A stretch of 64,000 bases of DNA from NCBI GenBank assembly GCA_039720395.1, contig CM077824.1, positions 23,575,278-23,639,277 of the forward strand, written 5' to 3'. This DNA is from Liquidambar formosana. Lineage: Eukaryota; Streptophyta; Magnoliopsida; Saxifragales; Altingiaceae. Numbering within the stretch: the first letter of the stretch is position 1; every line of letters starts with the position of its first letter. Shown one piece after another: positions 47,354-59,817 of this stretch. The position numbers were made by a program, and so were the translations under genes. The notes under the pieces are model-generated. The model saw nothing but the letters and a program-made list of their open reading frames with translations. It was not told the DNA's origin and did not search any database.

Positions 47354-50300
47354 ATCTAAAGGAACTATGGCTTTCTAATTATAGTGGATTTTATTTAAAT
47401 ATTGCTTTCATGGTAAAATTAGATGAGTTTTGGTTTATATTATATTAAACGCTATAATTTTTTATCGTATAGTTCGGGAATATTAAACATGACCGGTTTT
47501 ATAATTAAAAAAAAAAATGACAAGTCGTATATATTGTATTGTAATCTCTGATTCTCTATATAGTCTGTTAGTGTTATTATTTTGTGTTTATGAAATTGTT
47601 CATCTCTTATGATCGATATTTAAGTAATATATCTAATCGAAGGCTACTAGGCTAAATTGGGTGTTGTCATGATATTAGATTTTGTTTTATAAATTGAGTA
47701 AAATATATGTATGTTTATCAATGAGTTGGTCTAAAGGATGAAGTAGTCCATCTTGAAGGATAAAATAAATAAATAAATAATTTGTGTATATATCTTAGCA
47801 ATTCTTTTTGGTGTTTCATTACTGTTGGTTGCCCACCTGAGATATGTAAATGTTTGTTCTATATGTGTCCTTTGGCTCTTTCTTGTATATGCACCATTAG
47901 CCTTTCCTTTTAGCCGTTCTATGCAGCAAGCTATATAGCCGTTATATGCACTAGATAGGCCATTGGGCCTTGTATTAAGATGGCTGCATATTTGATATGG
48001 GTCATCAGGACATTTGGGATTATAATTTATGTTTGGTTGCGTGGTTGGTAGGCTTGTGTGCTCAATCCTCTAGTAGAGGGAATGTAAAACCATTCTCATG
48101 AGACGTGTTTCTTGTATATAGCCATGTTGAGGCCTTCATGAAAATTAATTGTTTCCCATTTTTAGCTTGGACGGTTATTTTAGTCATTACACCTCATTAA
48201 ACTTAATAATTTTTATTATTTTATTCATCATGGCTGAACTGTGTACTTGAAATATTTCATGCTGGCTGTTGCTTGTATTAAATTTCGCTAGCCGTTTGGG
48301 TTTTTTATGCTCTTGCCAATTAATATTGTTTATTATTATTTTATGTAACTAATGTTATCATTTTAAAGTTTTGCAATCTTAAAGCACCTCCGCACCTACT
48401 ATTTGTGCTGTATCTCCATGAAAGAGATTTTCAGGAATTATATGTACATACATTCATGTTCTCAAAATATATCTTTATTACTCTTATTTTACTCATTTAC
48501 AAATTGAGTTGAATAAGTTTGAATGCTTTCACTGTTGAGAATTTTACACACTGGGTTTATTTTTAATAATCTATATAAGAAACGATAATTTATATAAGTT
48601 TTAAATAATTAATTGGTATCTGTATATTTACATATTTGATCAGTTCTTGTCCTGAAAAGTTTACATATATTTTCTATGTGATTTGTATATTATCTAATTA
48701 AAAAAAAAATTACATAAGTAAAACTATCATAAGTAAAACGATTTTACTTGAGTATTTGCTGAAATTTTATTAGAACTGTTGAATTCAATATAGCCTGAAA
48801 TTTATATATGCAAAGTTTCTTAGTAGCCTGGAAATTTTTTGGTATATAATTAAGTTGTAGAAATTTATATTTATTGTTGAAATATTCCTTTCCTACATGC
48901 ATGTGTTTATAAATTTGATGTAATTGTTATTTTAACTGATCCCATTGGCCAGGCTATTTGATAAGAATGGCTTCTTTTATGTTGTGATCACCTTGTGGCA
49001 TTCAGTTGATAATCCTTGAGTTTGAGTAGTGGCTGATGTGTATTTTTAACCTGTACTTGAGGTTGGATTAAATAAAATATATATTTTAAATTAAAAAAAA
49101 ATGATTAGATTTGAGTCCTTGTGTTAATATTATAGTACTGGAATGTTTTAGATTCATAACATCTTGTGTTTGTGAGTTGTAACAATGAAAGGGTAGCAAT
49201 AAAATTTTATTTGTTTGAGATAGTTCAGCAGCTATTACACATCAATATGGGATGCCTATTTAAAAATATATTTACATCATATTGTTTATACATGACATTT
49301 AAGTCTTGGAATCATGTCCATTCTTCGTGAAGCTTGATTTACAGTGGTATGCTTTTATCCGAATACTGGCCTAGAGGTTAGGCTATTCACGCAGCCACTT
49401 GATTGTTGGGATTTGGATCTTCTTACTAGGAACCTTTCCCTATTGGGCCCTTGGTATTTCAAGGTGAGCTAACATCAACTTACCTCCTAAGAGTAGGAGC
49501 AATGCTGTTTCATAAAATTTGCAATTTCATAGGGAAGATATTGGAATATCCCTAGGCTAGCTTACTTTATTTTGTGTGATTTCCTTTATTGCCTATTATT
49601 GGAAGTTCCATTTGCTATATGTACGTACAGTATGTGATATTTAGTCTATTCATGATATTTAGTTTACATGTCTATTTCTATTTTTAATTGGTTAAATATC
49701 CATCGTAATACGAAATTTTAATAAATAGCTGATTTTGATGCGATATTGGATGACCACAAGTTTGTAACAATATAATTAAAACTATTAGATTGTCTCAAAT
49801 AGTATTAGGTTTGTATTCCAAGTGTATATATACATGTGTTACAATGTATGGATTGTTCTCGTATATATTATAATGTGACCTTTGGTTTTTATTTTATTTA
49901 TTTATTTTTAAATTTAATTAAAAGAAAAAAAAAAAGATATGAATCTAGGGTGCTAGATTTATCTAAGAGAAACCTTTTGAGGTTGTTCTTTAAAAATAAA
50001 AAATTTCAATTTGAGGTTTTCAATCTACTATATGAATTAAATAAAATACTTTGTGCATGCGATTATGATCTTGGTCTAAAATTTTAATTTTCTTGTGTAA
50101 TATTCGAAATTTGTATGATGTGAGACAAATATGCATTAAACAAGTTATTTTGATTGGATTATCTTGTTGTGAACTAGGAATTTTCTTGATAAAAATTGTT
50201 CATCTAATTGTTTATTTAAAGTAATTATCCAATGAGTATATATGGTTTATTTTTTTGTGAACTCAAAATTAAATATTATGAGATATATGAGATATTCTAT

Positions 50301-51428
50301 TGTCTTAAATATGAGATATTCATTTTCAAGTGAAATTCTGTACGGCATATTATAGAATCTTTTGAATGTGGGGGTTTATTATCAAGTATTGATTATTATG
50401 GCATTTTTTATTTTATGTGAGGATTATATATATTTGGAGATGACATGATACTGTGATTATTATATATCTTGAGAAATTGTATGATATTTACCATATTCTA
50501 TTTATTTAGAATTTGTAATGCAATCATGAATATAGTTTGATTTTGAGACAAAATATGCATTGTTCATGAGATGATTGTCAGAAATTATAGATATTCAATT
50601 TATGTTAAGAGGAAAAATATTCATAACTGTGGGGGTTCACTGTATTGGCATATCTATATCATCTAAAGTTTGGCTAATGTCTATGTGAAGCATTATGTGA
50701 TGCAGGAAATGATAATGCCAATATGAGATGCAGAATATGGTGTGAAAAGTGGCTGATCAACCAACTAAAGGCTTATGTAGAAAATGTAGTTATTTTATCC
50801 ATCGAGGGGGATGGGGCTTTAGCCCACAGGGAGTCACCAACGGAAGTAACCCAACCTTTGTGAGTGGAGATCCCATGAAGGAAGTTCAATGGGTAGAAAC
50901 AATCTGCAAAGCGTGACTCACAAAAAGCACTTTTTGCTAGGAGAGTGTCTCCTCCCCATCCCTATGGTGAGAGTGCTATTAATGTGACAGTAAGGAAGAG
51001 TTTTACTCTGAATAAGCCCAAGGCAGGAACACTCCTGCAGGGTACAGTCACAGTACCCTTGGAGGACTTACCTAAGTGAGAACCGCCGTGAGGCCGCGGC
51101 TATGGGTTTGGGCTGACCCTAGAAACTCTCATGAAAATCAAGATATAGCGCATGGTCATAAATCGCGCTAACCCGCTTAGAACCAAGTCCCATATCAATA
51201 CTATATGTGTGACTTGTTGAAATTTGGCTCAAGGGGTCTAGTTCAAGGCTTTGCCACTATGATTCCTCAAATGGAAACGGTTAACACTAAGTGAGGTTCA
51301 AGTCCAGAAGACACCTACACCTATTGCATAGTATATAGTTGCCCTATATATATATTTTGTTCATATATTTATATATATTTAATTTGTTTAATTATTTATT
51401 TGTCGAACTTTTAAATCTTGTGGGGGAT
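47354..51428. other. Internal region of the 5.7-kb element
   Basis: Mostly AT-rich noncoding sequence. The last about 700 bp (50740-51330) are less AT-rich and begin with VADQPTKGL, similar to the end of a Copia polyprotein; the following stretch includes NPTFVSGDPMKEVQWVETIC before stops. No intact gene. Confidence 0.6.
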
Positions 51429-52240
51429 TGTTAGAAAATATGTGATTTTCTTTAAAGCTTTAAAACTTCGAACCACATACGTGTGCACACCTTCATAACC
51501 CACCTCGACCCGGACCGGCCGGCCGTGTTGTGATGTGGCGCATGACGTAGCATACGAGTGACTTAATGGCCTATTTATATGAGTTTATTTCATTTGACCG
51601 TTGGACTTTAATTTCTATAATTTATGGGTGTCCGTTATTAGCCGTTGGACTTTTATTTCATATTATTAATTGGGCTGTTATAAGAATCATTATGATATTT
51701 ATTTTGGGCCTTTATTAGCCCAAACCAATTTCAGCATTTTACTTATATAAATAGTGGGCTTCTCTACATGAACAAAGGGGGGTTTTTACATTGTCTTCTC
51801 AATCCTTTTCTACTATATTTCTCTAAGAATTTTATTGAGTTATTTTATATTTTGTATTTACGGGCAACTGATCGTGGACGGGTTTACTATACTCTTCTTG
51901 TGGACGTACCCATAGAAGAGAGAGCTGCGAGCTTTGGGGTTGTATCTTGGAGGTCCTATCGTCCGCCAGAACCTGTACGTAGGGAGGCGATAGTTCCTTT
52001 AGGACAGCGTGATCTCACGTGCCTTCCCACAGGCCAGCTCTTCTTACTCTTTTATTTAATTTTAATTCAATATTTCTTGTGTTGATTTTTGTTAATTTAA
52101 ATTATGATTATTAAGAGATTTATCCGTGTTCAATTTTATTGTATTTGTGATTTCTTAATTTGTGTTATTAGTTGTATTCATGTTTAATTTGAATAAATAT
52201 TCTATGACGAATTTCACAAAATCCACAAATATCCCCAACA
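51429..52240 (+). repeat. Right LTR of the 5.7-kb element
   Basis: Near-identical copy of 46542-47353. The 105-codon open frame is also kept here (51768-52085) with a single Thr/Pro difference. Confidence 0.95.
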
Positions 52241-52335
52241 AAAGAAATCCCAACTCTATTATAGTCATTCAATCCTATTTGAATTTTTTTCTCCCAACCA
52301 TTAATTTGTTTTGCAGGAAATTCGTGTGACCAACA

Positions 52336-52554
52336 ATTCTGGCGCATGAGTTGCACCTCTTGGGGTAAACCTTGGATGTCTATAGACAACAGGAGGGTAC
52401 ATAACTTCACAAGATGAGTGAAGAGGCTATTGACTTGCTTCGAAGGCCTTAGGGATTCGAGTTTGTAGATGCTCCCATGGATTTGCACAATGTGAGCTAT
52501 AAGAAGCTCCGAGGGAACATGGCTTTCGAAGTTTGATTGTTGGAGAGAAGCCAT
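52336..52554 (-). pseudogene. NAS: Nicotianamine synthase, first 73 codons only
   Basis: The minus-strand frame starts MASLQQSNFESHVPSELLIA and continues IYKLESLRPSKQVNSLFTHL, VKLCTLLLSIDI and QGLPQEVQLMRQN. It matches the N-terminus of plant nicotianamine synthases (LESLxPSKxVNxLFTxLVxxC), the enzymes that join three S-adenosylmethionine molecules into the metal chelator nicotianamine used in iron and zinc transport. After Asn73 the sequence switches at once to the Copia LTR end (CCAACA). The frame runs on into LTR sequence but is no longer NAS-like. About three quarters of the enzyme, including the catalytic core, is missing from this side and I did not find it beyond the Copia relic. Confidence 0.88.
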
Positions 52555-52700
52555 TGATGAAATTGTTGTGTTTGAGTAGGGAGTAGTGTTTTGGTCATAT
52601 GGAAAGGCTTTTCAAGTCCTACTATTTATAGAGGCAAGAAGCTTGCTATTCACAATTTGTTTTGTTTTAAATGCTTTCTGTGGTCATATAGGCGCATTAG
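52555..52700 (-). promoter_or_regulatory. Core promoter of the broken nicotianamine synthase gene
   Basis: On the minus strand TATAAATA (52630-52623) lies about 70 nt before the ATG at 52554, a normal spacing for a short plant leader. The promoter looks preserved although the gene is cut. Confidence 0.65.
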
Positions 52701-53799
52701 CACAGAAGCATTAAATCGATATTGTCTTACCCAAAAAAACAAAAAGAAAAAGTGAAATTTATATTGATGTCTTGAAAAATCTCCACTGGTCAGGGGACTA
52801 TACGCATGGAGTTTTGTTCCATGAGGTTCTAACAGCAATAGTTGCACCCCTAGTGTACGTAGGATGGTCCAATTGTCTATTTTCATGTTTCGTGTACCTC
52901 AACGATAGGAAAAATATATGCTCTAGACTCATTAGATTGAGGTAGTCATTGATTTTGGGAAACCCATATGGATGTTGACGCTTAATTTTGTTAGGTGAGC
53001 TAATACAATAGATTAGATTCTTTTCCCATGAGGTGTCCTACTCTCTTCTCAACCCACCCGATCTGTCCAAGTTGCAGCCCTAGATCCGATGGATGGTTCA
53101 TGTTCACACCTAGGACAACTAGGAAATTCGAGACATCAACTCCTTCAAGCATGAGAAATGCTTTAGCTATTCCAGAGGGTCAAATAATGGGTCCTATGCA
53201 TAAAATCTCAAGTCCTAACCAAGGTTTTTAATTAATTTGTTTAACTTTAGGGCCCAAACCAAAACTTGTTGGCTTGTTGCAAAAAATTTTGAACCCTAAA
53301 TTTTTAATTTTTTTTTAAAAAAAAAAACATAAAAAGAAACATAAAATACAAAAATAAATAAATAAATAAAAATAATGGAAACAATATGACATTTTCCATT
53401 TTTACCTCCTTGTCGAACTTTTCATGTATAGTGTAATAGTGAAAGCTTATACATCTGTTTTTTTTTTTTTTTGGTTTAATAAATTTTTTAAAAGATTTTT
53501 TTACGACAATCGATAGAATTTATCCCCCTACCCTTACCCTTAGGGAACTCTCTTACTATTAACAAATAAATATCAATGTTTTTCTATAAATTTGAATCCA
53601 ATATCACACACTTAACAAATAAGACAAATATCATTTTACTACTATGCTTCAGCCGCTCTATCGGATTTTATTCTCAACTAGTGAACTCAATTTGAGCACC
53701 TTGTTGAATCCAAATTCGGCCTAAATTAAAGACCCACTTATTTGGGCTTCTCCTAGGGAGGGGTTGGCTGGGCTTAATGGACGAATCTTGCCAACATGA
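52701..53799. other. Intergenic, no gene recognised
   Basis: Upstream side of the NAS fragment. AT-rich with A and T runs. An open stretch at 53028-53231 does not resemble a known protein. Confidence 0.4.
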
Positions 53800-54560
53800 A
53801 AGGGGGCGGCTATTGTAAACCCGTTGATTTTATTTGTATCCCCACTTATTTTAATTTTTTAAGTTTTTATTAAAAAACATGAAAGATTTTTATGAAAATC
53901 AATCACAATGTTTATTAGAAATGTCATTTTTGAAACCTTTGCAGAAGAAAGGTTTTTCAAAATCCGTAATTTAAGTGGACGTTTTAGCCATTTACAGTAT
54001 CTGTTTCATTTTTTGCCAAAGAGTATACTTCAATGACAGATTTTGAAAAAACTTTATTCTACAAAATTGTTTGAAATAATGTTTTCTAGTGATAATATGA
54101 CCAATTTCTAAAAACTTTTTATTATTTTCATAAAATTTTAAGGGGTCACTGCTCCCTAACATGAATGATTATAGACTAAGGACCAGTTATTGCAACCCTT
54201 TAACTTACTTTAGAAAATTACAAAAAAAAAAAAAAAAAAAAAAAAAGGAGGGAAATTTGTCACGCTGTATACTAGAAAACATTCATTTTTAACAACTTTT
54301 CATAAAAAAGTTTTTTCAAAATTTTTCATTTAAGTAGAGTTTTTGAACAAAAATGAAAGACATAAGGTAAATGACAAAAAAATCTACTTAAGCGACAAAT
54401 TTTAGAAAAACTTTCTTTTGTAAAGTTGTTCTAGTGCATCACGTGACCAATTTTTATAAAAAATTAAAATAAATAAAATAAATAAAAAAATTTTATATTT
54501 TTCTATAAAACCTTGATAAATAAAAATTATTAGAGTGCACAAATAAAATTATGGGCTTGC
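53800..54560. repeat. Two decayed foldback units related to the MITE at 54649
   Basis: Around 53800-54180 and 54190-54560 the same theme appears: TTAGAAA(A/T)-CATTTTT, AACTTT-AGAAGAAAGGTTTTTC, a TTTAAGT block, then the complementary series (GAAAAACTTT-TTCTACAAA-TTGTT). Each unit is roughly self-complementary. The boundaries are blurred. Confidence 0.5.
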
Positions 54561-54648
54561 AAAGTTGCATTAACGGCCCTTTTGCACAATTAATTTGCTA
54601 CTTTCTTTTTTTTTTCTTTTTTTTTTGGTGTGGGTTGGGGGGGGGGCT

Positions 54649-55026
54649 CTATTGGCACCCAAGAGTTGCTTTTCAACCCCTACTTATTTTACATTTTAAG
54701 GTTTTATAAAAAATATATAAAAAATTTCATAAAAAATATCACATAATCTATTAGAAAACATCATTTTGAACAACTTTGTAGAAGAAAGTTTTTCAAAAAT
54801 ATATTGTTTAAGAGCACCTTTTAGCTATTTATGAAACAAAGATTGTAAATAGCCAAAAAATCAACTTAAACAATAGATTTTAGGAAAACTTTTTTCTACA
54901 AAGTTATTCAAAATGATGTTTTCTAATGGATTGCCTGTCAGCTTTTTATAAAACCTTTTATATTTCCATAAAACCTTTAAATGTAAAATAAGAGGGGATG
55001 AAAAGCAAGTTTTCGGGTGTCAATAG
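54649..55026. mobile_element. Foldback MITE, 378 bp
   Basis: Starts CTATTGGCACCC and ends GGGTGTCAATAG. The two halves are complementary almost along their full length (for example TTATTTTACATTT, GAAAACATCATTTTGAA and ACAATAGATTTTAGGAAAAC with its partner), so the unit can fold into one long hairpin. No coding sequence; the target duplication is unclear. Confidence 0.75.
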
Positions 55027-56089
55027 AGGCCTTTTTATTTATTTTTATTTTTTTTTTTGGTTGGGTAAGTAGCCCAAGTTAATTTCAGCTCGGTCTAGTA
55101 TCAGGATGGAAACTGCTATTGCCACACCCCATCTTGATCAACAACCCCCCCCCCCCCTCAATTTTATTTTATTAGAAATACCCTTAGGCAAAATTACCAA
55201 AAAGGACATTAGTATTAAAAACCTAAATGCATTTTTATTTGAAACCCCCTCCCAAACCCAACATAATATACCCCATCCCTCACTTTCCGTCATTCTATCA
55301 CAAGCAATGTATCATCTTCATCCTTCACTCTCTCACAACCATCTCTAAGCAAAAATTCATAAAGACTCCTATATTTAGCGGCTTTTACATATTTTTTTTT
55401 TAATGAGTAATGGACGAGAAAAGAGTAATTTGGGACGATATTGGCAACTATGAGATATGGATTTCGCATTGAAACTAAGTAGAAATCGTTTTTTTTAATT
55501 TTTAATTTTTTATATTTAAATACAGATTCGCTCCTATTCGTAACTGGTTATCTGAACTATATAGTAATGTTCAATATTAGAAGGTCGAACAATATACATA
55601 TGTTTGATTTAACATGACTGAACATATCCTTTTGAATTATGAAGTCGCTAATACTTACAGTTCAATTCTATATTACTAAAAATTACATATATGTTTGGTT
55701 CTATGTGACTACTAAATATATGAATGTTCAGTTTTAAACAACTGACAATATAAATATTGTTCGGTTTCCTAAGACTGAACATTGCAACAATATAAATATT
55801 GTTTGGTTTCAGTCGCCGACATTCACCTCTTGCTTGTCGGCAAATTGCGCCTTAGGTGAGGTTTTGGGCTTCTAAGGTTCTTCTTTGTGCCAGTCATGGT
55901 ATTAGAGGGGGGGGGGGGTGGTGAGGGAGGGTGGTGGTTGGAGGGTTTACTAATGAATTTGCCTAATAATCATTTATTTGGTTAGGAGAATTTTGGTACT
56001 TTAGTGGGGTATTAAAAAAAAAAAAAAAAAAAATTTTGGGGGGGGGGTTAGAAATCGACTACTGATCCAAATGGGTGACAACAGCCGGG
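55027..56089. other. Intergenic, low-complexity rich
   Basis: Contains C-runs (55146), G-runs (55899-55918, 56038-56048) and A-runs. The stretch 55540-55800 repeats a loose AACAATATAAATATTGTT(C/T)GG-type motif. No gene. Confidence 0.45.
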
Positions 56090-56282
56090 CCCATCCGGAT
56101 GTTCCACTGAACCATGGGCCTTTTACAAAACACAATTTAGGGCAAGGCCCGCTAGGGTTTCAACAAGCCCGTCCCCTACATTTATATGTGCGTCTAACCG
56201 CCGAATAGCCATCGCTAGGGTTTAGTCCTCATTTTTGAGAGAGAGAGAGACAGAGAGAGGAGAAGAGGGAGAGTACGTGAAA
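56090..56282 (+). promoter_or_regulatory. Ribosomal-protein-type promoter and leader of eL27
   Basis: Has a site II-type ATGGGCC (56114-56120), two telo-boxes TAGGGTTT (56153-56160 and 56216-56223), a weak TATA-like TTTATATG (56181) and a GA-rich leader (56236-56280). Telo-box plus site II is the hallmark of plant ribosomal protein promoters active in dividing cells. Confidence 0.75.
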
Positions 56283-56690
56283 ATGGTGAAGTTCCTGAAG
56301 CAAAACAAGGCCGTAATCATACTCCAAGGCCGATACGCGGGCCGTAAAGGGGTGATCGTTCGATCGTTCGACGACGGCACTCGTGACCGCCCGTACGGGC
56401 ACTGTTTGGTCGCGGGTATAGCGAAATACCCGAAGAAGGTGATACGCAAGGACTCGGCGAAGAAGACAGCGAAGAAGTCGCGTGTGAAGGCTTTCATCAA
56501 GCTGGTGAACTACAGTCACCTGATGCCCACTCGCTATACCCTGGACGTCGACCTCAAGGATGTGGTGAGCCTTGAGTCGCTTCAGTCGAGGGACAAGAAG
56601 GTTACGGCCGCCAAGGAGACAAAGGCACGGTTCGAGGAGAGGTTCAAGACAGGGAAGAACCGATGGTTCTTCAGCAAGCTCAGGTTCTGA
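56283..56690 (+). CDS. RPL27: 60S ribosomal protein eL27, single exon, 135 residues
   Basis: The frame from ATG 56283 to TGA 56688-56690 gives 135 residues, the normal length of plant cytosolic eL27. It starts [20 protein letters not shown], the KOW motif region (residues about 5-40), continues [20 protein letters not shown], has the basic stretch [20 protein letters not shown], and ends [14 protein letters not shown]. It is a component of the large cytosolic ribosomal subunit. The coding region is GC-rich, unlike the AT-rich flanks. An upstream in-frame ATG at 56235 lies in the GA-rich leader and is not used because the family begins at MVKF. The absence of introns with a complete own promoter argues for a real gene rather than a processed copy. 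Confidence 0.97.
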   Translation: MVKFLKQNKAVIILQGRYAGRKGVIVRSFDDGTRDRPYGHCLVAGIAKYPKKVIRKDSAKKTAKKSRVKAFIKLVNYSHLMPTRYTLDVDLKDVVSLESLQSRDKKVTAAKETKARFEERFKTGKNRWFFSKLRF

Positions 56691-58692
56691 GTGAGTTCTT
56701 AGTTTCCTAATCGAAACGAGGTTGTTTTTTTTTTTTTTTTTTTGGGTTATGCCCAAATGGGTTTACTGTTATTTCAGTATTAGGTTCATGAGATCTCGGT
56801 TTTACTAGTAATTTTGAATGTTATGAACTAATTTTGAAGATTGGATCAGCTTTTGACAGAATATTTATGGGTTTATTATGCTTCATTTCAATTACATTTA
56901 CTACTTTGTTAATGTTTGTTATATGAAAATGCTCGTTTTGTGGGTTTATTATTGTTCCGTTCAATTATTTTTGTTAATTCATTGTTGGGTTCTTATTGAA
57001 ATGAGATCGTATTGGGTTGTCGCCAAATGGATATGTTCTTATTTGAACATTAGATTTATGATAGCTCAAGTTTTTGTGGTAGTTGTTGTGAGGGATTATC
57101 TGTTAATTTTTATAGTTTTTTGAAAAAAATTTGAATTTTAGACCTGTTTTAATGAGATTTTTTTTAGTGGTTTGTGAAGCTTCATTGCAATTACATTTGC
57201 TTATACTAGGGAAGGAGCATGTGCGTCGCATGTGGTTATTTTTGATATATGAATCATCACAATTTTGAAAAATTTTATATATGGACCTGCCTGTAAGAAT
57301 CATTTTCAATTTTAGCATTTTCCTTTATTATTATATTTTGGGCTCTCTTCTATTCTTGTAGTTCTCTTTTTCTTTCTTCTTTTCTTAATTTTTCAGAGAA
57401 GATGTTATATTAGCATTTTTTATTTCTTATTTAAAAATAGAGAGCCTAAATAGGACTATAAGAAAGTTGAATACTCAGTTCATTCAACCCTTAGTGCACA
57501 AACATCTCAGTGAATGATTTTCCTTTTTGGTTATCTCTTCAGGGACAGTTTACATTTCATTGATATGGTCTCATAACCAATCATGAATGATTGGCCAGAT
57601 CATAATTACGACTCTATTGTACTGAAATTGGTGCATTGGTCTTTGCAATGTTGATGCTTTTCGCTTGTTGGTTTCATTATCACAAAGCGGCTCCAAAATT
57701 TGCTTGGCTCAAAATGTTGATTTTAAGTAAAATCAGTCATCAGACCATACATTCATACATCAATGTTCAAATCCTTCAAACACTTTGCAAATGCTATGAG
57801 GTGTTCAAAAATGGTTGAAGTAGTTGAAGAGGAGGATCACTCAGCTTGAGCTGTTTGAGATGAGATTGTCATATACATTCTTAGAGGGGGAGTCCCCTTG
57901 GTTTAATCAATTTAGAAAAACTCTATGATTTGTTTGAAGAAGTCTCGAGATTCAGGTCATTGCAGATAATATAGTCTATAACTAGTAAATCCGTTCCTCA
58001 TGTCAACATATTTTTATTGTCTAGCAGGACTGGGAATTACGCTTACTTGTTTCAAAATATGGTCCTCTATTTGCAAAATTTGTGAAAAATGTCGACTGAT
58101 CCATAGGCAGGATGAATTATAGTAATTTGTTTTGACTTTAGACATAAACAAAGACAAGGATAGTCTTTCTAAATACATCTGTGTATTATATCTATTTTTT
58201 ATCTAATTGAATAAGGTCATTTGTTGTTGGTAGACTTAAATTCCATAAAGGCTACATCAAAAGTAGGTATTTTAGGCTTTTAGCTTTGGAATTTCAGCTC
58301 AAATGCGTGTCGCTATGATGTTATTTTAATTTAAGAAAAGCTCATTTGAATTTTCAACTCTCTTTCTATCTCTCTATTTGTGTGGGTGTGTATGACGAAT
58401 TTAGAAATCATTGAGGAGAGAGTGAGAGACAAATCTAAGGTTTTGAGATAGAGTATAGAAAGAGAGAGAAAACTAAAATTTAGCAACAAAAAAAAAAAAA
58501 AAAATTCATTTGTTGGGGGGGGGGGGGGGGAGAAGAGGGGTTAAATAAAGAAAAAGGTAAAATATAAAAAACACATTTCAAGGGGTGAAGATGTGATTTT
58601 AGAAGGATTGAATTTGAAATTCGCAAAAATGTGTATACTATATATATATATATATAGGCTATGAAGCTTGGATATGGATACAATATGATATA
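56691..58692. other. eL27 3' flank and intergenic sequence
   Basis: The T-run at 56724 and the following about 100 nt may hold the 3' untranslated region. Further on, phrases such as GAAGCTTCATTGCAATTACA and GGGTTTA(C/T)T recur loosely (56870, 57175) and again near 62100-62490. No second gene is recognised. Confidence 0.45.
58516..58530. repeat. Poly-G run next to a poly-A run
   Basis: Fifteen G residues follow a run of about 18 A (58486-58503). Confidence 0.9.
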
Positions 58693-59770
58693 GGCCCTGT
58701 TTGGGAAAACTATAACTTTCACTTTTAGGCAAAAACAGAAGAGTATTAGAAGTTACGAGTAGCAGAAGAGAATTAGTTTCTATTTAGAAACTGTATTTCA
58801 CAAGTGCTGTTAGAGCTAGAAGTGATTTTTATCTGTTTGGGAAAAACATTTGTTGAAGTTGTTATAATCTTGAATTGACTGAACTATTTCTTATGATAAA
58901 TTATTCTTTTAATGTTTGTTTGTTTGTTTTTTTTTTTTTTTACTCTATTTAGTATTAGTAGTGATATATTTTTTTAATAGTAATGATTGGGGGTATCTTA
59001 GGTTGTACTCTTATTGAAATTTGAGCTTAGACTGTTTCCCTAATAGCTAAGGTGAAACGTCCCATACCCACATAAACAACAAGAGTGGCGAGGCGTCAAA
59101 ACGATAACCTCTAGAAAACACACACAAGACTTGACTACTCGACCAACCCCACAAAAGCATATTACTAGGGATTTTGCTTATTATTATTATTATTTATTTA
59201 TTTATTATTATTATTATTTTTAATTATTTTTTTTCACGTTTAAAACAAAGAAAAAAAAGAGAGCATGAATTGATATTTTTTTTTAAAAAAAATTATTACC
59301 AATCCAAATTTTATGGAATCAATTTTTGAAAAAATTCTAACAAGTATAAATCAATAAATATTGAAGGGAGAAAAAAAAAAGATTTGAAATTTAAATTAAG
59401 ATCCTACAAGTCCAAGTTGGTTGAAATTATCAAAACATTGATGCCGGTAGGAGAGAGGAGCACAACCGCAGGAGAGGAGAGTACTTGGGTCTAAGGTGGG
59501 GCTATTATCATTTTGTTAAAGGATATGGGTGGAAAAAATTGTTTTCATACTCAAACGTTAATGGTAGTTTTAGAAATATGAAAATTTATTAAAACCCTCT
59601 GCAACAGCTGATACCTTGATTTTGATTAAAAGCTAGAGATAGTCTGCTTATTATAGAATCACTTTTTGAGATTATAAGTGATTATGATTTAGGCTGCCAA
59701 ACAGGTCCAAAAGTGATTTTAGGCTTCAAAAGTAATTTTGGACTATCTAAAAGCTTAGCCAAACAGGGCT
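58693..59770. mobile_element. Probable hAT-like non-autonomous element, 1.1 kb
   Basis: The left end GGCCCTGTTTGGG and the right end complement AGCCCTGTTTGGC are inverted relatives of the (G)CCTGTTTGG termini common in plant hAT-type MITEs. Inside the right end a second GACCTGTTTGGCAGCC complement occurs at about 59690. No clean 8-bp TSD was found, so boundaries are tentative. Confidence 0.45.
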
Positions 59771-59817
59771 CATACGCTGATTCAACAATTTTGGAATACA
59801 TTAATAAATAAATATAC

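Larger units (their letters stand above)
46542..52240 (+). mobile_element. Young ORF-less LTR retrotransposon, 5.7 kb
   Basis: Two 812-bp LTRs (46542-47353 and 51429-52240) start TGTTAGAAAATATG and end ATCCCCAACA. AAAGA repeats on both sides (46537-46541 and 52241-52245). A purine tract TGTGGGGGAT precedes the right LTR. The LTRs differ at about five positions by my reading, so this is the youngest dated insertion here. The 4.1-kb interior lacks gag and pol apart from a Copia C-terminus-like trace (VADQPTKGL near 50748). I could not identify the primer-binding site. Confidence 0.92.
44340..52335 (+). mobile_element. 5'-truncated Copia relic with 3' LTR, interrupted twice
   Basis: RNase H coding sequence (44340-44650, resuming after 45909), a short tail and a purine tract (CCAAGTAGGAGA) lead into a 3' LTR that starts TGTTGGAATG at 46073 and ends GACCAACA at 52335. 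The relic is split by a LINE (44651-45909) and its LTR by a younger LTR element (46542-52240). Without the insert the LTR is about 560 bp. The 5' half of the Copia element is missing. Its right end falls inside a nicotianamine synthase gene. Confidence 0.82.

Noticed and set aside
53028..53231. Open frame of 67 codons upstream of the NAS fragment
   Set aside because: No start context, splice signals or family similarity; flanked by low-complexity sequence.
56235..56282. Upstream in-frame start for eL27
   Set aside because: It would add residues encoded by the GA-rich leader; the family begins at MVKF and reaches its normal length from 56283.
56229..56756. Long minus-strand frame overlapping eL27
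   Set aside because: It arises from the GC-rich codon usage of eL27 on the other strand and has no independent support.
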